A stretch of DNA of 64,000 nt from Alphaproteobacteria bacterium (GTDB lineage: Bacteria > Pseudomonadota > Alphaproteobacteria > Micropepsales > Micropepsaceae). The position numbers and the translations under genes were made by a program. Shown here in pieces: positions 27,787 through 37,900 of the stretch (positions are counted from its first letter, which is position 1; the number at the start of each line of letters is the position of its first letter). A model generated the notes under the pieces. That model was not told the DNA's origin. It saw only the letters and a program-made list of their open reading frames with translations, and made no database searches. Location: assembly GCA_021325375.1 (NCBI GenBank), contig JAJPHG010000016.1, forward strand, positions 1 to 64,000, in the 5' to 3' direction.

Positions 27787-30700
27787 TCAATCCCCTTGCG
27801 CTCCTGCGTCCGCGACCCATCCGGGTAGCTCCGAATGCAAAGCTACAAGGAACTTGGCAATGTCCGGCCATGAGAAATAATACTCATAGAAGCGGCGCGT
27901 GCATTTACCCTGCGGAGGGGACACTGGGACAAGCGCCAGGACGGCCCGTACGATAGCCTTGTCGCGGGAAACGTTCGGCGTGCGGATGTTGTCGAGCATG
28001 TACTGGATGGTTCTCTCCGCAACGGCGGCGGACTTGCGCAAAAGGTCGACGCGTATCCGCAATTGCTCCAGTGAAAGGCTCATTGGGATTGGCAAATCAT
28101 CGCCCAGGACCCGTTCCAGCGCGTTCCACATTTCCTGCATCACCGATTGAGCGAGGCCGGACGTTTCGGCGAGACGATCCTCTCGCCAGAGGTTCTCAAG
28201 GTTGGAAAGGATAGCGGTCAGCTCGTTCCAATCCATCGTCAAGCGGTTTATCTGCGACCCGCTCGATCGTGTGACACTTCGACGCCAGTCGCTCAGCAGA
28301 TTGAAGCTTCGTCCCAGCCGCTCGATCCGATCGAGCAGATCGGCATCGGCCCATTTTGGAAGCCTCAACGACGCCGATGTTCGCTCTATGCCTGCACTTA
28401 GGAGCTGAAGGCGGTCACGAAGATCGTCGAGAGACTTCGCAGTAGTAGCACTCGATAGAGCGCTCCGCGCATTGTGATACTTTATGACATCGACGATGAG
28501 GCGGTGGAGCTCTGCAAGGCGTGGTGGTGGCGCCGGCGTCAGCGCGGTGCCGGGCAGACCGACGACGATCGACTTGAGCTTTTCATACAGGCTCAAGCGA
28601 GCCGCGAGATCCCCCCGTAGGGCTTCCAGCGAGGCGACGTCGGCTTCGGGCCAGTCTCCCAGCATCAGAACTGCGCGCATGTCGGAAGCGTCGTCGTCGC
28701 GTGCAAGCGCCTCACGCTCCTCGGTAAGATCGGGCGCACGGTCCAGAAGCGCGGCGGCGAGTACACCGGCCCAAACCGAATCGGGCAAGTCGCCGGCGTT
28801 GCGCCAGGCCGTACGTAGCGCTTCCAGGCGTGCAGCCCAGTCGTTCTTGATTGCGGTCTCGGCACCGATGGCATATTCGGCAAGGGAAATGATCGAATCG
28901 CTGGCGACGGCTCCGGGAATTCCGCTGGCCAGGAAGTTCCCTTCGGCTTCGAGCGCCTCCACTTGGCGGTGATCCGCATTTTCTGGCCGGCTCAGCCGGC
29001 AGAGTTCAGCTATCAGTCGCAAATCCGGCGGGACCTCCAGCCAGAGCCGGGATATCGCCTCCAGCGCGAAAGACAGCAGCATATCGGGCTCGCGGCTCAA
29101 GGCGGACGACCAGTTGGTGAGCAATGCGTCCGCGTAGCGCCTGGCGCTCTCGGTGCGCGCCCGCAGAATGTCCGCGCGGCTCCGATACAGCGCCGTGAAA
29201 TCGCGATCACCCGCCGCTTCCAGCTCGACGAGCAGACTTTCGAGTCGAGTCCAGTGTCCGTTCGACAGCGCCTTAGTCGCTTCCGAGCGGTCGCTTCTCA
29301 GCTTCACATCACGTGCGAACGTCGCAAAAGAGGCTGCCTTCGATGCCAATTGGTCGAGTTTTGCGACATATTCCAGAAGCTTGTCCAGCGGTTGGTCATC
29401 TAGCAGTCGCGCCAGCAGCCTACCCGAGGAAACCGACGACGCTTCGACGATGTCCTCGATCCAATTCTTGAGGAAATCCGCGGAAGCGCCGTTTGAGAGC
29501 AGCGGACCGAGGCGATTGCTCAAGGATTCCCACGTTCTCCACCAATCGACCATCTCGTCGAAGGTGTCGTGCTCGGTCTTCTCGGACTGCGCGCTCACGA
29601 GATCAAAAACGTCCGCGCTGTTGACCACCGGCAGCCAGCGCGCGCGCGCCTGCTCCGCCCACGCCGAACTAGGTAGGGCCGCCACCGCGGCGTTCAACGA
29701 CGACCAGTCGCGCCGTTGGATCAACGCCGCCATCACGGCGTCGAACTTCGCGATCGCTGCAGTATCGGCGAGAGCCTCTATCTGCGCCGCCCGAAGCGGC
29801 CAACGCGCGGATGCCGCGCGCAATGCGTCGATGTCTGCTTCCGTGGCATCGCCTTGGTGTACTGCTGTCTCAAGCTGCCGCTGACGATGATCGAATTCGG
29901 CCAGCGCCGTCATATCGCGCGTCATGGCAGGAAGAGTGGGGAACGAGGTTACCGCGCCAGGAAGCACACCGTTCATGATGCCGGTCCATGTCGATGCCGC
30001 GCCTCGCAGCGTTTGCGCGGCCGCGGTCGCGAAGATGGAGATCGCCGAGGTCGGTTCCGGCGAACATTTTCGCAAGGCCTGTGCCAGCCTCAGCAGTTCG
30101 TCGACGTTCGAAATCGCGGTCGCCCTGCTCGCCAGATAGCGCTCGAACCAGTCCTTCATGGCCATGTCGAGACTCGGGCTGCGCCTGCCGCAGGGCGCGC
30201 TCTCCCGCGCCAGCAACGCCAGATCGTCTATCTTTTCAAGATGGGCGCGAATAGAGTCGTCGAGCTGCTTTGCAACGTTGTCGGCCAGTTCCGTCAACGT
30301 CAGTTTCACCTGGGCAAAGCGGCCGTCCATCCTTGCGACGGTCGTCTCCAGATCGTGCAGCTTGGCCTCGGTCGCGGCCCACGCGTTTGCGTTGAGGGAG
30401 GTGTCGGCGAGCCTCAGAAGGCCAATACGACAATCCTCCGCTGCCGAAAGCTCCGAGCTCAGCTTGCCCAGTTCTGGGCTGCGCTCGACTGCTTTGCCTT
30501 CCGATTGCACGAGCGCCAAGGCTGCCTGCAGGTCGCCGCGTATGAGTAGTCCCTCGGCCCCGCTCAGAATCCGGCTGGCCTTGACATCCTGGGCCAGGCC
30601 GGAGAATTTCCCGGCGACGTCCAGAAGCGCAGCATGAGACGCATTTGAGACCGCAAAAGCGGATAGCGAGGCTGCGAGCGCGCTCGCGCGATCCTCGTCG

Positions 30701-31059
30701 ATATGCGTCTCGGCTCTTAGGCGGTCGAACAGCCGCTTCAGGCTGCGGGCAAAAGCGGCGACGAATGAAGCGGACGGTCGTGATGAAAGTTCGCCGTCCA
30801 ATGTGCCAAGTACCGGGCTATACCACGTTGCGCCCTCAATCCGGCGAAGAAGGTCGCTCTCTTCGCCGGACAGGCGCTCCCTCATCCGGGGCGGAACGGG
30901 CTTGATCGTATTGAGCAGGTATCGAGCCCCGTTTACGATCGCAGGGTCGGCGTTCTGCGCAATCAGATCCTTGAGGTCGCGCACCGTTGCTTCGCGCGTG
31001 CTCGGTCGGTCGCTTTTCAAGCCAAGGCGCGCTTTTCGAAGTATCTCCTCGGGTGACAT
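27787..31059 (-). CDS. Large all-helical protein of unknown function (system component)
   Basis: The 1090-aa protein has no signal peptide or membrane helix and is rich in Ala, Leu, Arg and Asp with regular heptad-like patterns. It is predicted to be a long alpha-solenoid or scaffold in the cytoplasm. The N-terminus begins MSPEEILRKARLGLKSDRPS. I recognise no domain and no NTPase motif. It is the last gene of the leftward tubulin/vWA/actin-like cluster, 41 bases after the membrane protein at 31101-31982. It therefore most likely belongs to the same complex, perhaps as an adaptor. Codon and base composition look like the neighbours. Confidence 0.75.
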   Translation of the reverse strand: MSPEEILRKARLGLKSDRPSTREATVRDLKDLIAQNADPAIVNGARYLLNTIKPVPPRMRERLSGEESDLLRRIEGATWYSPVLGTLDGELSSRPSASFVAAFARSLKRLFDRLRAETHIDEDRASALAASLSAFAVSNASHAALLDVAGKFSGLAQDVKASRILSGAEGLLIRGDLQAALALVQSEGKAVERSPELGKLSSELSAAEDCRIGLLRLADTSLNANAWAATEAKLHDLETTVARMDGRFAQVKLTLTELADNVAKQLDDSIRAHLEKIDDLALLARESAPCGRRSPSLDMAMKDWFERYLASRATAISNVDELLRLAQALRKCSPEPTSAISIFATAAAQTLRGAASTWTGIMNGVLPGAVTSFPTLPAMTRDMTALAEFDHRQRQLETAVHQGDATEADIDALRAASARWPLRAAQIEALADTAAIAKFDAVMAALIQRRDWSSLNAAVAALPSSAWAEQARARWLPVVNSADVFDLVSAQSEKTEHDTFDEMVDWWRTWESLSNRLGPLLSNGASADFLKNWIEDIVEASSVSSGRLLARLLDDQPLDKLLEYVAKLDQLASKAASFATFARDVKLRSDRSEATKALSNGHWTRLESLLVELEAAGDRDFTALYRSRADILRARTESARRYADALLTNWSSALSREPDMLLSFALEAISRLWLEVPPDLRLIAELCRLSRPENADHRQVEALEAEGNFLASGIPGAVASDSIISLAEYAIGAETAIKNDWAARLEALRTAWRNAGDLPDSVWAGVLAAALLDRAPDLTEEREALARDDDASDMRAVLMLGDWPEADVASLEALRGDLAARLSLYEKLKSIVVGLPGTALTPAPPPRLAELHRLIVDVIKYHNARSALSSATTAKSLDDLRDRLQLLSAGIERTSASLRLPKWADADLLDRIERLGRSFNLLSDWRRSVTRSSGSQINRLTMDWNELTAILSNLENLWREDRLAETSGLAQSVMQEMWNALERVLGDDLPIPMSLSLEQLRIRVDLLRKSAAVAERTIQYMLDNIRTPNVSRDKAIVRAVLALVPVSPPQGKCTRRFYEYYFSWPDIAKFLVALHSELPGWVADAGAQGD

Positions 31060-31100
31060 GACCCTTTTCCGATTGATGACAGAAAACGAGTACGCGGCTG

Positions 31101-31982
31101 CTAACGTGCGTCGACGGTCGGGCCGCGGAGCTCGAATTCCTGGTCGCCTTGCCGGACTACGATCCGCAGCCGCAGCAGTCCCGCGTACCCCCCGGGGAGC
31201 CGCACCTGGCCGGAGAATGTGCCGGGATTCGGACTTCTGTCCACCCCGACCGTGTCTCTCAGCAGCAGCTGAGTCGGCGTGGCGCCGTTCTCGAGCGTGG
31301 GCTGGATGTCGAAAGCCGAGCCGCGCGGCATGGCTGGCGGTAGGGGCCGGTCAAGCTTGCCGCCGCGCTTGGCCACCGTGCGGACACAGATCACCTCGCC
31401 GCCCCCTTCAACGCATCCGACTCCAAACAGATTGTAGGCGGCCGATTTGATGGATGCGGCGCCGTTGACGTCCAGCGCCGCCGCGATGTGCATGTGAATC
31501 TTGTCAGGTGTACCGGACGAAGGAGCCGTGCCGAAGCCCTCGTCGACTAGGCTGTACAGGTTGACGCGGTCGAGCATCGCCAGTCGCTCGGCGGCGTCCA
31601 TGCCGTTCTGATCGACGCGCGAGCGAAAGCGAAATTCCGCCATGCTCCGCGCCTGCAGTTCCGCGGCCCTTGTGAGATCCGGGCTCGAGGTGAAGCCTAT
31701 GCCGATCGCATCGGCCCTGAGCCGATCCGCGATGTCCTTGCGTTCGGTGGTGCCCGCCGGCAGCGTGGCCAGTCGTGCCCGGGCGTTCGTCAGCAAAGAC
31801 GTGTAGCTTTGTGGCGGGGACGGCCGGTCCTCCGTCTGCGGTGGCGTGCCCGTTTCCGGCCTTTCCGGCGGCAGCGTCAAGGCGCGAAGCTGCGGATAGA
31901 CCATCAGGATTGCAAATATTGCCGCCGCCAGGACGATGGACCAGTAGAGATAGCGGTTTGGATCAAGCGTATGGGCGCGCAT
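31101..31982 (-). CDS. Single-pass membrane protein of unknown function (system component)
   Basis: The 293-aa protein begins with a short cytoplasmic tail, then a transmembrane helix at about 13-32 (YWSIVLAAAIFAILMVYPQL), a proline-rich linker and a globular part. The globular part contains a cysteine pair (FGVGCVEGGGEVICVRT) and an all-beta C-terminus ending LRIVVRQGDQEFELRG. The bulk should lie in the periplasm. ATG 31982 overlaps the upstream stop by one base (TAATG), so translation is coupled to the 976-aa coiled-coil membrane protein. No family is recognised; partnership with that protein is inferred from the coupling. Confidence 0.75.
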   Translation of the reverse strand: MRAHTLDPNRYLYWSIVLAAAIFAILMVYPQLRALTLPPERPETGTPPQTEDRPSPPQSYTSLLTNARARLATLPAGTTERKDIADRLRADAIGIGFTSSPDLTRAAELQARSMAEFRFRSRVDQNGMDAAERLAMLDRVNLYSLVDEGFGTAPSSGTPDKIHMHIAAALDVNGAASIKSAAYNLFGVGCVEGGGEVICVRTVAKRGGKLDRPLPPAMPRGSAFDIQPTLENGATPTQLLLRDTVGVDRSPNPGTFSGQVRLPGGYAGLLRLRIVVRQGDQEFELRGPTVDAR

Positions 31983-34912
31983 TAGGACCACTCCGCTGGG
32001 TTCAGAACGTAGATGCGCGGCGCATAGCTCCTGTTCGGCGCTTCGATTCCTATCTCATAGAGGTCGACGACGACGCCGTCGCTCTGGGAAATATGCGGGG
32101 CGAGGGCGACACGGACCTCCTTCAGGGCGCGAAACTCTGGCTCGACCCCGAAACGCACAACGGCATCGGGTGGCGGCCTGACGAGGAGATCCGGGCGCAC
32201 GACCCGCACGCCGATCTCGCGCATCTGAAGCTCGACGAGAATCGCCGCGAGCGAGATGAAGGTCTTGAGGTAGTATAGATCGTTGTCGCCGTGGAAATAA
32301 GTCGACAGAACGGCATCGGCCCGGAAAAGGAGATGCAGGTCGGCCTTCCCCATGCGCGGCAGATAGATCCGGCGGTACTTCGTCTCGTCGTCTAGCGTGC
32401 GGCCCTCCGGACCGAGAAGCAACATGCTGTCGGCGTGCAGCTGCTCCAGCCCGTCGCATATGCGATCAACAGACAGTGCTCCCACGACGTCCGGCCGTCC
32501 GCCACTCGCCAACGTTCGGCCAGCGGCGCGGAGCCCCTTGGTGATGCTGTCGAGGACAAGAAGCTTGCGATCCAGACGCGAGACGACGTCCAGCGCGACC
32601 GCGCTGTCGTAGCCATCGGCGCCAAGCATTCCAAGCTTGCGCGCGAGGGCAGGGTCGATGTCGGCAATCTTGCTCAAGATATCGCCAAGGAAACTTTCAG
32701 TGGCCTGCTTGGCGGATTCTGCCTTAGAACGCTCTAACGATTCGTTAGCCAAAGCCTCCTTCAGGGCGGCCGTTTTGTCCTCGGCGGCGCGCAGATCTGT
32801 CTGTTTCGCCGCGCTGTCGGCCCGCCAGAAACCGAGCCTTTGCAAGAGCTTTTTCACGGCTTCTCCTAGTGGCATGTCGTGGGTAGCCCCCACATCCGGG
32901 TCGCTCAAGATGAGAGCTTTGGCCTCGTGATTGGCAGCCTTCAACTCGCGGCCTTCGCGGGCGTCGTTAAGCGCCGTATCGACGGACTTTGCCAGGACCT
33001 CCGGATCTTGCGAGACGGATAAGGTGTGCCGCGCGGCAATGTCGCGAAGAGTTGCGGCGGTCCTCGAGGCGGAGCTAGCGAGGTCAAGGGCGCGCTCGGA
33101 ACCCAATGACCGGTCGGCGGTGTAATCCCGCAACGTGTGCTCGACATCGCTCAGAACCGAAGCGTCGTGGCGAGCCGTGTCGAGGCGGTTGAATTCCGGC
33201 TGAAGCGCGGTCCAATTTGCCGCGAGCGTGTTGCGCACGATGTTCTGGGGCTCGACACCGGGAATGAGATGTCCCACAAGGGTTTCGAAACGGCCCAGCC
33301 GCTCCCGTTCGATCGCCGTCAGGTTGGCGACCGACACCTCGGCTCTGTTCAAACCGAACAAGTTGGCCGCGCCTTCGATGATGGTTTTCTCGTTGTCCGC
33401 CGCGCCGCCGACAAGTTGTGCGTGCTGTTGCTCCGCCTGCATCAACCTGTCCTGTAAGCTCGTCCTTGCCTCGGCTAGCTCCTTGGCGCCGCTCTGGCGG
33501 AGGTCGCGAAGTGTCCGGACATTTTTCGCGGCATACTCAACCAACTCCGGCGCGGGTTCTTTGGAGTTCCAGAGCGTATCGTTCTCGGTTTTTAGCATCT
33601 GAAGCGCGGTGCTATAGCCGCCGCGCGTCATCAGCCATATGAAATGTTCACGTGTCTCCTGGGCCAGATCGCGCCTATCCCGGTCGATGCCTTGCAGGAA
33701 CCGGTTGATGTCCCCGCTTACTTTAAGGAAGCCGTTGTTGCGCCCCGCCCGCGTTATGGCCTGCCGCTCCTGCCATTTCGGCAGCGGCCCAACAAAGAAG
33801 GCGAGTATGGCGAACAGCAGCGCCGCGGCCATTGCAATTGCCACCCACTTCCAGGGAAATTCCGAAGGCGGCGGCGGAAGTGCGGAATTGGCCAGAAAGT
33901 TGAGCTGATCGACCCGATCTGCGGTGACGCCATCGGCGAAGTATTTGCTGCGGAAGAGGCCATCCACGGCACTCTTGACGGTTGGGTCCCTCATATATGC
34001 CGGCGGCTCAGAGCGATGTCGGCCGGACAGCGCGTTCAACCTGTCGCCGACACTAACAGGGCTTTCGTCGCCGGATTTTTTTGCGAGATTGGCGAGCGCC
34101 GGGACAGCCAGATCGATTCCGTCCGCATGGCCCTTGTCGTCGATAAGCATATTGAGCGTGGCCAGCACGGCGGCCCGCTGAGCCAACGCGGCTTCGACTT
34201 GCGGCCGAAAACTCTTCTGAAGAGCGTCGAAAGTCTTTTTCTTATCGTCCGTGTCTATGGCCACTGGGCTTCTTGTCGTCATCTGAAGGAATGGCCGGTC
34301 CTGCGGATTACCCTCGAGAAGGAAGTCCTCAAGATCCGCGATCCACCCAGTCAGGCTGATCACCGTCTTTTTATTATTGGCCAGGGATCCGATATTCGGA
34401 ATCGCGAAACGGCTCGCTATCAGCTGAACGAGCCAGTTGGGCACGCGGCTCGGCTCGAGAGAGAGAGAGATTTTCGGACTACCCGGATCCTCGACAACGC
34501 GCGTAGCTGCGGCGTCGACCGCGTCGCGATAGAAGCAGATAAGGATATTCTTGTCGGACCGCTTCAATTGAGCGCAACGCGCGGCCGGCGCTTTCTCGTC
34601 GTCATTCGGTGCCGCGTCATATACGGCGACATAGGTTGTTTCCGGCGCCTCGCCCAATTGATCGTTGCCGATCTCGATAGGAAGGTCATCTTGCATTCGT
34701 AGCGTCGGAGGCGCGGGCCCCTTATTTTTGTCAGCCGTCCTGGATTTTGTCCGCTGCGCCTGACCGTGGGGTTTGCCCGATGCAGCCGCAACTTGGCCGC
34801 CGAAGGCTTGCGCGCATGCAGGGGGCGCGGAGCCCACGCAGAGAAGCGCCGCCAACAGGCACGCCGTCAAGGCAGCGCGCACCGCTTGTCCATAGTGAGC
34901 CGTCAGCGACAT
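31982..34912 (-). CDS. Large membrane protein with coiled-coil cytoplasmic domain
   Basis: The 976-aa protein has a signal peptide (about 1-35, ending ACAQA) and a periplasmic domain of about 320 residues. A transmembrane helix lies at about 352-374 (WVAIAMAAALLFAILAFFV). The cytoplasmic portion of about 600 residues has coiled-coil stretches (for example AEDKTAALKEALANESLER) and a final compact domain with YRRIYLPRMGKADLHLLF. The topology, with periplasmic sensor and long cytoplasmic helices, could link envelope events to the actin- and tubulin-like proteins encoded upstream. ATG 34912 lies 11 bases after the upstream stop and has GCGGAGA about 8 bases upstream; starting at 34969 would overlap the previous gene. 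No known family is recognised. Confidence 0.78.
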   Translation of the reverse strand: MSLTAHYGQAVRAALTACLLAALLCVGSAPPACAQAFGGQVAAASGKPHGQAQRTKSRTADKNKGPAPPTLRMQDDLPIEIGNDQLGEAPETTYVAVYDAAPNDDEKAPAARCAQLKRSDKNILICFYRDAVDAAATRVVEDPGSPKISLSLEPSRVPNWLVQLIASRFAIPNIGSLANNKKTVISLTGWIADLEDFLLEGNPQDRPFLQMTTRSPVAIDTDDKKKTFDALQKSFRPQVEAALAQRAAVLATLNMLIDDKGHADGIDLAVPALANLAKKSGDESPVSVGDRLNALSGRHRSEPPAYMRDPTVKSAVDGLFRSKYFADGVTADRVDQLNFLANSALPPPPSEFPWKWVAIAMAAALLFAILAFFVGPLPKWQERQAITRAGRNNGFLKVSGDINRFLQGIDRDRRDLAQETREHFIWLMTRGGYSTALQMLKTENDTLWNSKEPAPELVEYAAKNVRTLRDLRQSGAKELAEARTSLQDRLMQAEQQHAQLVGGAADNEKTIIEGAANLFGLNRAEVSVANLTAIERERLGRFETLVGHLIPGVEPQNIVRNTLAANWTALQPEFNRLDTARHDASVLSDVEHTLRDYTADRSLGSERALDLASSASRTAATLRDIAARHTLSVSQDPEVLAKSVDTALNDAREGRELKAANHEAKALILSDPDVGATHDMPLGEAVKKLLQRLGFWRADSAAKQTDLRAAEDKTAALKEALANESLERSKAESAKQATESFLGDILSKIADIDPALARKLGMLGADGYDSAVALDVVSRLDRKLLVLDSITKGLRAAGRTLASGGRPDVVGALSVDRICDGLEQLHADSMLLLGPEGRTLDDETKYRRIYLPRMGKADLHLLFRADAVLSTYFHGDNDLYYLKTFISLAAILVELQMREIGVRVVRPDLLVRPPPDAVVRFGVEPEFRALKEVRVALAPHISQSDGVVVDLYEIGIEAPNRSYAPRIYVLNPAEWS

Positions 34913-34923
34913 GTTGGTCTCCG

Positions 34924-37900
34924 CTACAACAGGTCCTTGAGTCGAATGATCGGGCTGCCGACCGGCCAATCCGGCCGCGATGCGACGACGTCATGGCGGC
35001 CGCTGATGTTGGGGGCGAGCTTGACGACGTTGCGGTCGCGATTGACCGCCGTCACGACATAAGAGCCGCCCGGCGCATCTTCGCGCGTCAACGTCAGCAT
35101 TCCGTCGACCGCAAAAGTATCGCGAAAAAGCTCTTCGGACTCCGGCACGCGCGAATAGAAATATCTGCGGTAGCTTTCGAAATCCGACGGATCCGGTTTG
35201 GCGAGCGAGACCTGATAGATCGTGCCGCCATGGGTCCCCCCGACATTGATGGTCTTGCCGCCCCAAACCTCCTCGTCGAGCATGACCTTTCGGCCCGCTT
35301 GCTCGAAAACCACAACGAGCCTGGGTCGGGCGCGCGTGTCGTCTCGCTTGAGCCAGCCATGGCGCACGATTCTCTGGAACTCGATGGCGCCCTGGACCAC
35401 GGCGGTCTTCATATCTTCGCTGACGCCGTCGACGAGGAGATCGGGCTTATCCGCATTCTCGAACTGCTCCCATATCGCCTTGCGAAGGCCGGGCCATAAG
35501 GCACCGCGGCCCGAGATCATCACCGAGGTGATGTCGCTGGCGGCGACATCAGCCATCGCTAGGGTCTCCCGAACTACCTCCTTCGTGACGAATTCTGTAA
35601 AGCGGCCTATGCCAGGATCACCGAACAGTTGGCGACAGGGGATTGCGATTTCCAGCTCTTTTTTCGCATCGTCGGATTGTCTCGCCGCCGGCTTTCCCGG
35701 ATCCAGCTTGGTGCCGGACTCGTGACGCGGCCGTAGGACGCTTCCCTCTCGGCTTTCCTCGGACGTACGAATGCGCACGACGAACTCACCGCTGCCGTCG
35801 AGGTTTTCGTCTTCCTTGAGCAGGTGCTTGGCCTCGCGGATGGCCGGCCAGACCTCTTCGACGATCGCGCGCCGGTGAGCCTGATCGGTGGGCCCTGACT
35901 GAACGAGCTTGTCGGCGACGATAGGGTACTGATAGCCCCAGAATTCCGTGTCTATCTGGTTGGGATCGACGAGAGCCTTGTGAAGTGCGGCCGCGATCAG
36001 CATGTCGAAATGGTTTCCCGCCACCGGAACGCCGACTCGCGCCAAGGTTTGCCACCTCACGGGCTGTGGAACGGTGCGTATCTCCCAGCCGATTCGGACA
36101 ATCGACAGATCAAGCGTGCCGGCGCCGAAATCGTAGACCAGGAGCGTGTCCTGAGCGGGCGGCAGCGAGCGCCGCATGCGATTGGCATAGTGATAGGCCA
36201 CGGCGTCGGATTCGCTCACAAGCGTCAGCCGGTCGGGGCGCGGGATACCTAGGCTCGGCCCGAGCGCTGATCTGCCGATCTCGACGAGCCGTTCGATATG
36301 CACGCCGGTCAACGTGTTGGGATGTGTGAGCACGACATGGCCCGCATCGGCGCGATCGGGCTTGATATAGGCTTCCGCGAGCGCCGAGAGCGTGGATATC
36401 ATCGCGTCCCGGGTTGGAACCCGGTCATGCAAATCGGGAGCCTCAGCGCCCGGCAGCAGCATCTGCACGGGGCTTTCCAGGACAATGTGCTCGCTCCCGG
36501 CGCCAAACCAGCTCTTGAGCGAGTAGACGATGCGTCCCTCGAGCTCGGGAGGTTTGATCGAACGGGCCGGCAGCGACACGAAACTCGGGTCGCCCGGCGT
36601 CAGGGATGCGGGAGCGAATTGCGGAAATCCAGGATAGCCCTGCGAACTCGATGCGTCTGATCGAAGATCGGCATCGAAAACAATCGAACTCGGCAGGAAA
36701 TGGGTCCCGATCTCCGCATTGTTCGTGTCGTACTTTGCCAGGCTCCAGGGCTTATTGTCCGCTCTTTTCTGCGGTACGTTCTGGAGATCCGAGACCACGA
36801 GCTCGCCACTTTCGTCCATGCGGGCTACAGATATGGCGGAAGTTCCGAAATCGATGCAAAGCCAGGTGTCCGGCGGAAGCAGCTCGATCTCGAGCGGCGT
36901 CGCGAAAGTCGAGCTGCGCCTCTCACTTGGCGAGGATTTCGCAGCGTCGGCATCGGTCCAGATTCGCGCCTCGACCGCCACCAGAAGCGATGCCGCCATG
37001 GACGGAATATAGGCATCGGCGACATCGACGATGTCGGCGATGTTGAAGACGATATCGATGTTCTTCTCCGCATCGCCTTCGCACAGCACGATTGGATTGG
37101 GAACTGCTTCGCGGGTGCCGGCGTCCACAGCTTCGACGATCGAACGCGGATTGATGAGTCTATTTCTCGCATCGCGGATGACCTGACGGTACGCGTCCGC
37201 GAGTACCAGGTCGGGCTTGATCGTCACTTCGATCCGGCCACGCCCGTTGCGCGCCGCATTGGCAAGACCCAAGGTCATGACGATGCGGGGGATGCGTTCG
37301 TCCCTCTGGAATTTGACGGAGCGCTGCTCAAGCGCGAGCTTCGCGTCGACGGCCAGACTGTCGATGTCCGTCGCTCGTTCCGCCCAGCGCCACCGCAACG
37401 CGCCGTCCTCTGTCCAATACACTTGGCGGCCGATCCGCCGTCCCGTGTCGGTTGCGGAAAACCAGTCCTTGTTGAGGGTCATGTCGAGACGGGATTTCGC
37501 GGGATCGCGAAGCAGCTCGACCGTTCGCGACGACAGATCGGAATCGTGCGCCGCGGGCCCAAGGCAACTGAAGACCGCGCGATGAGAAGGTGGTTCCGGG
37601 TTCGCGACGTCGGGCGAAGCGCAATGCACGATGACCTGATTGATGCGCTCTTGACCCGGGCGCAGAGTCACCTGACGCGATTGCAGCGAAAGCGCCGACG
37701 CCGTCGCCGCGCGACCGGCAAGTTCGCCAGACAGATCGAACTCTCCCTGGAAGGTCTTCGAAAAGCCAAGCGTCTCGGGCGAGCGGAACACGTATGCGCC
37801 GAGCGCGACGTCGCCGTCGGTGGGCACGGGTCCGGTATGGTAATAGGCAGGGCCGGTACGCGGCGCAAACCTCACCACCGGCCTGGCCGCTTCCTTGGGC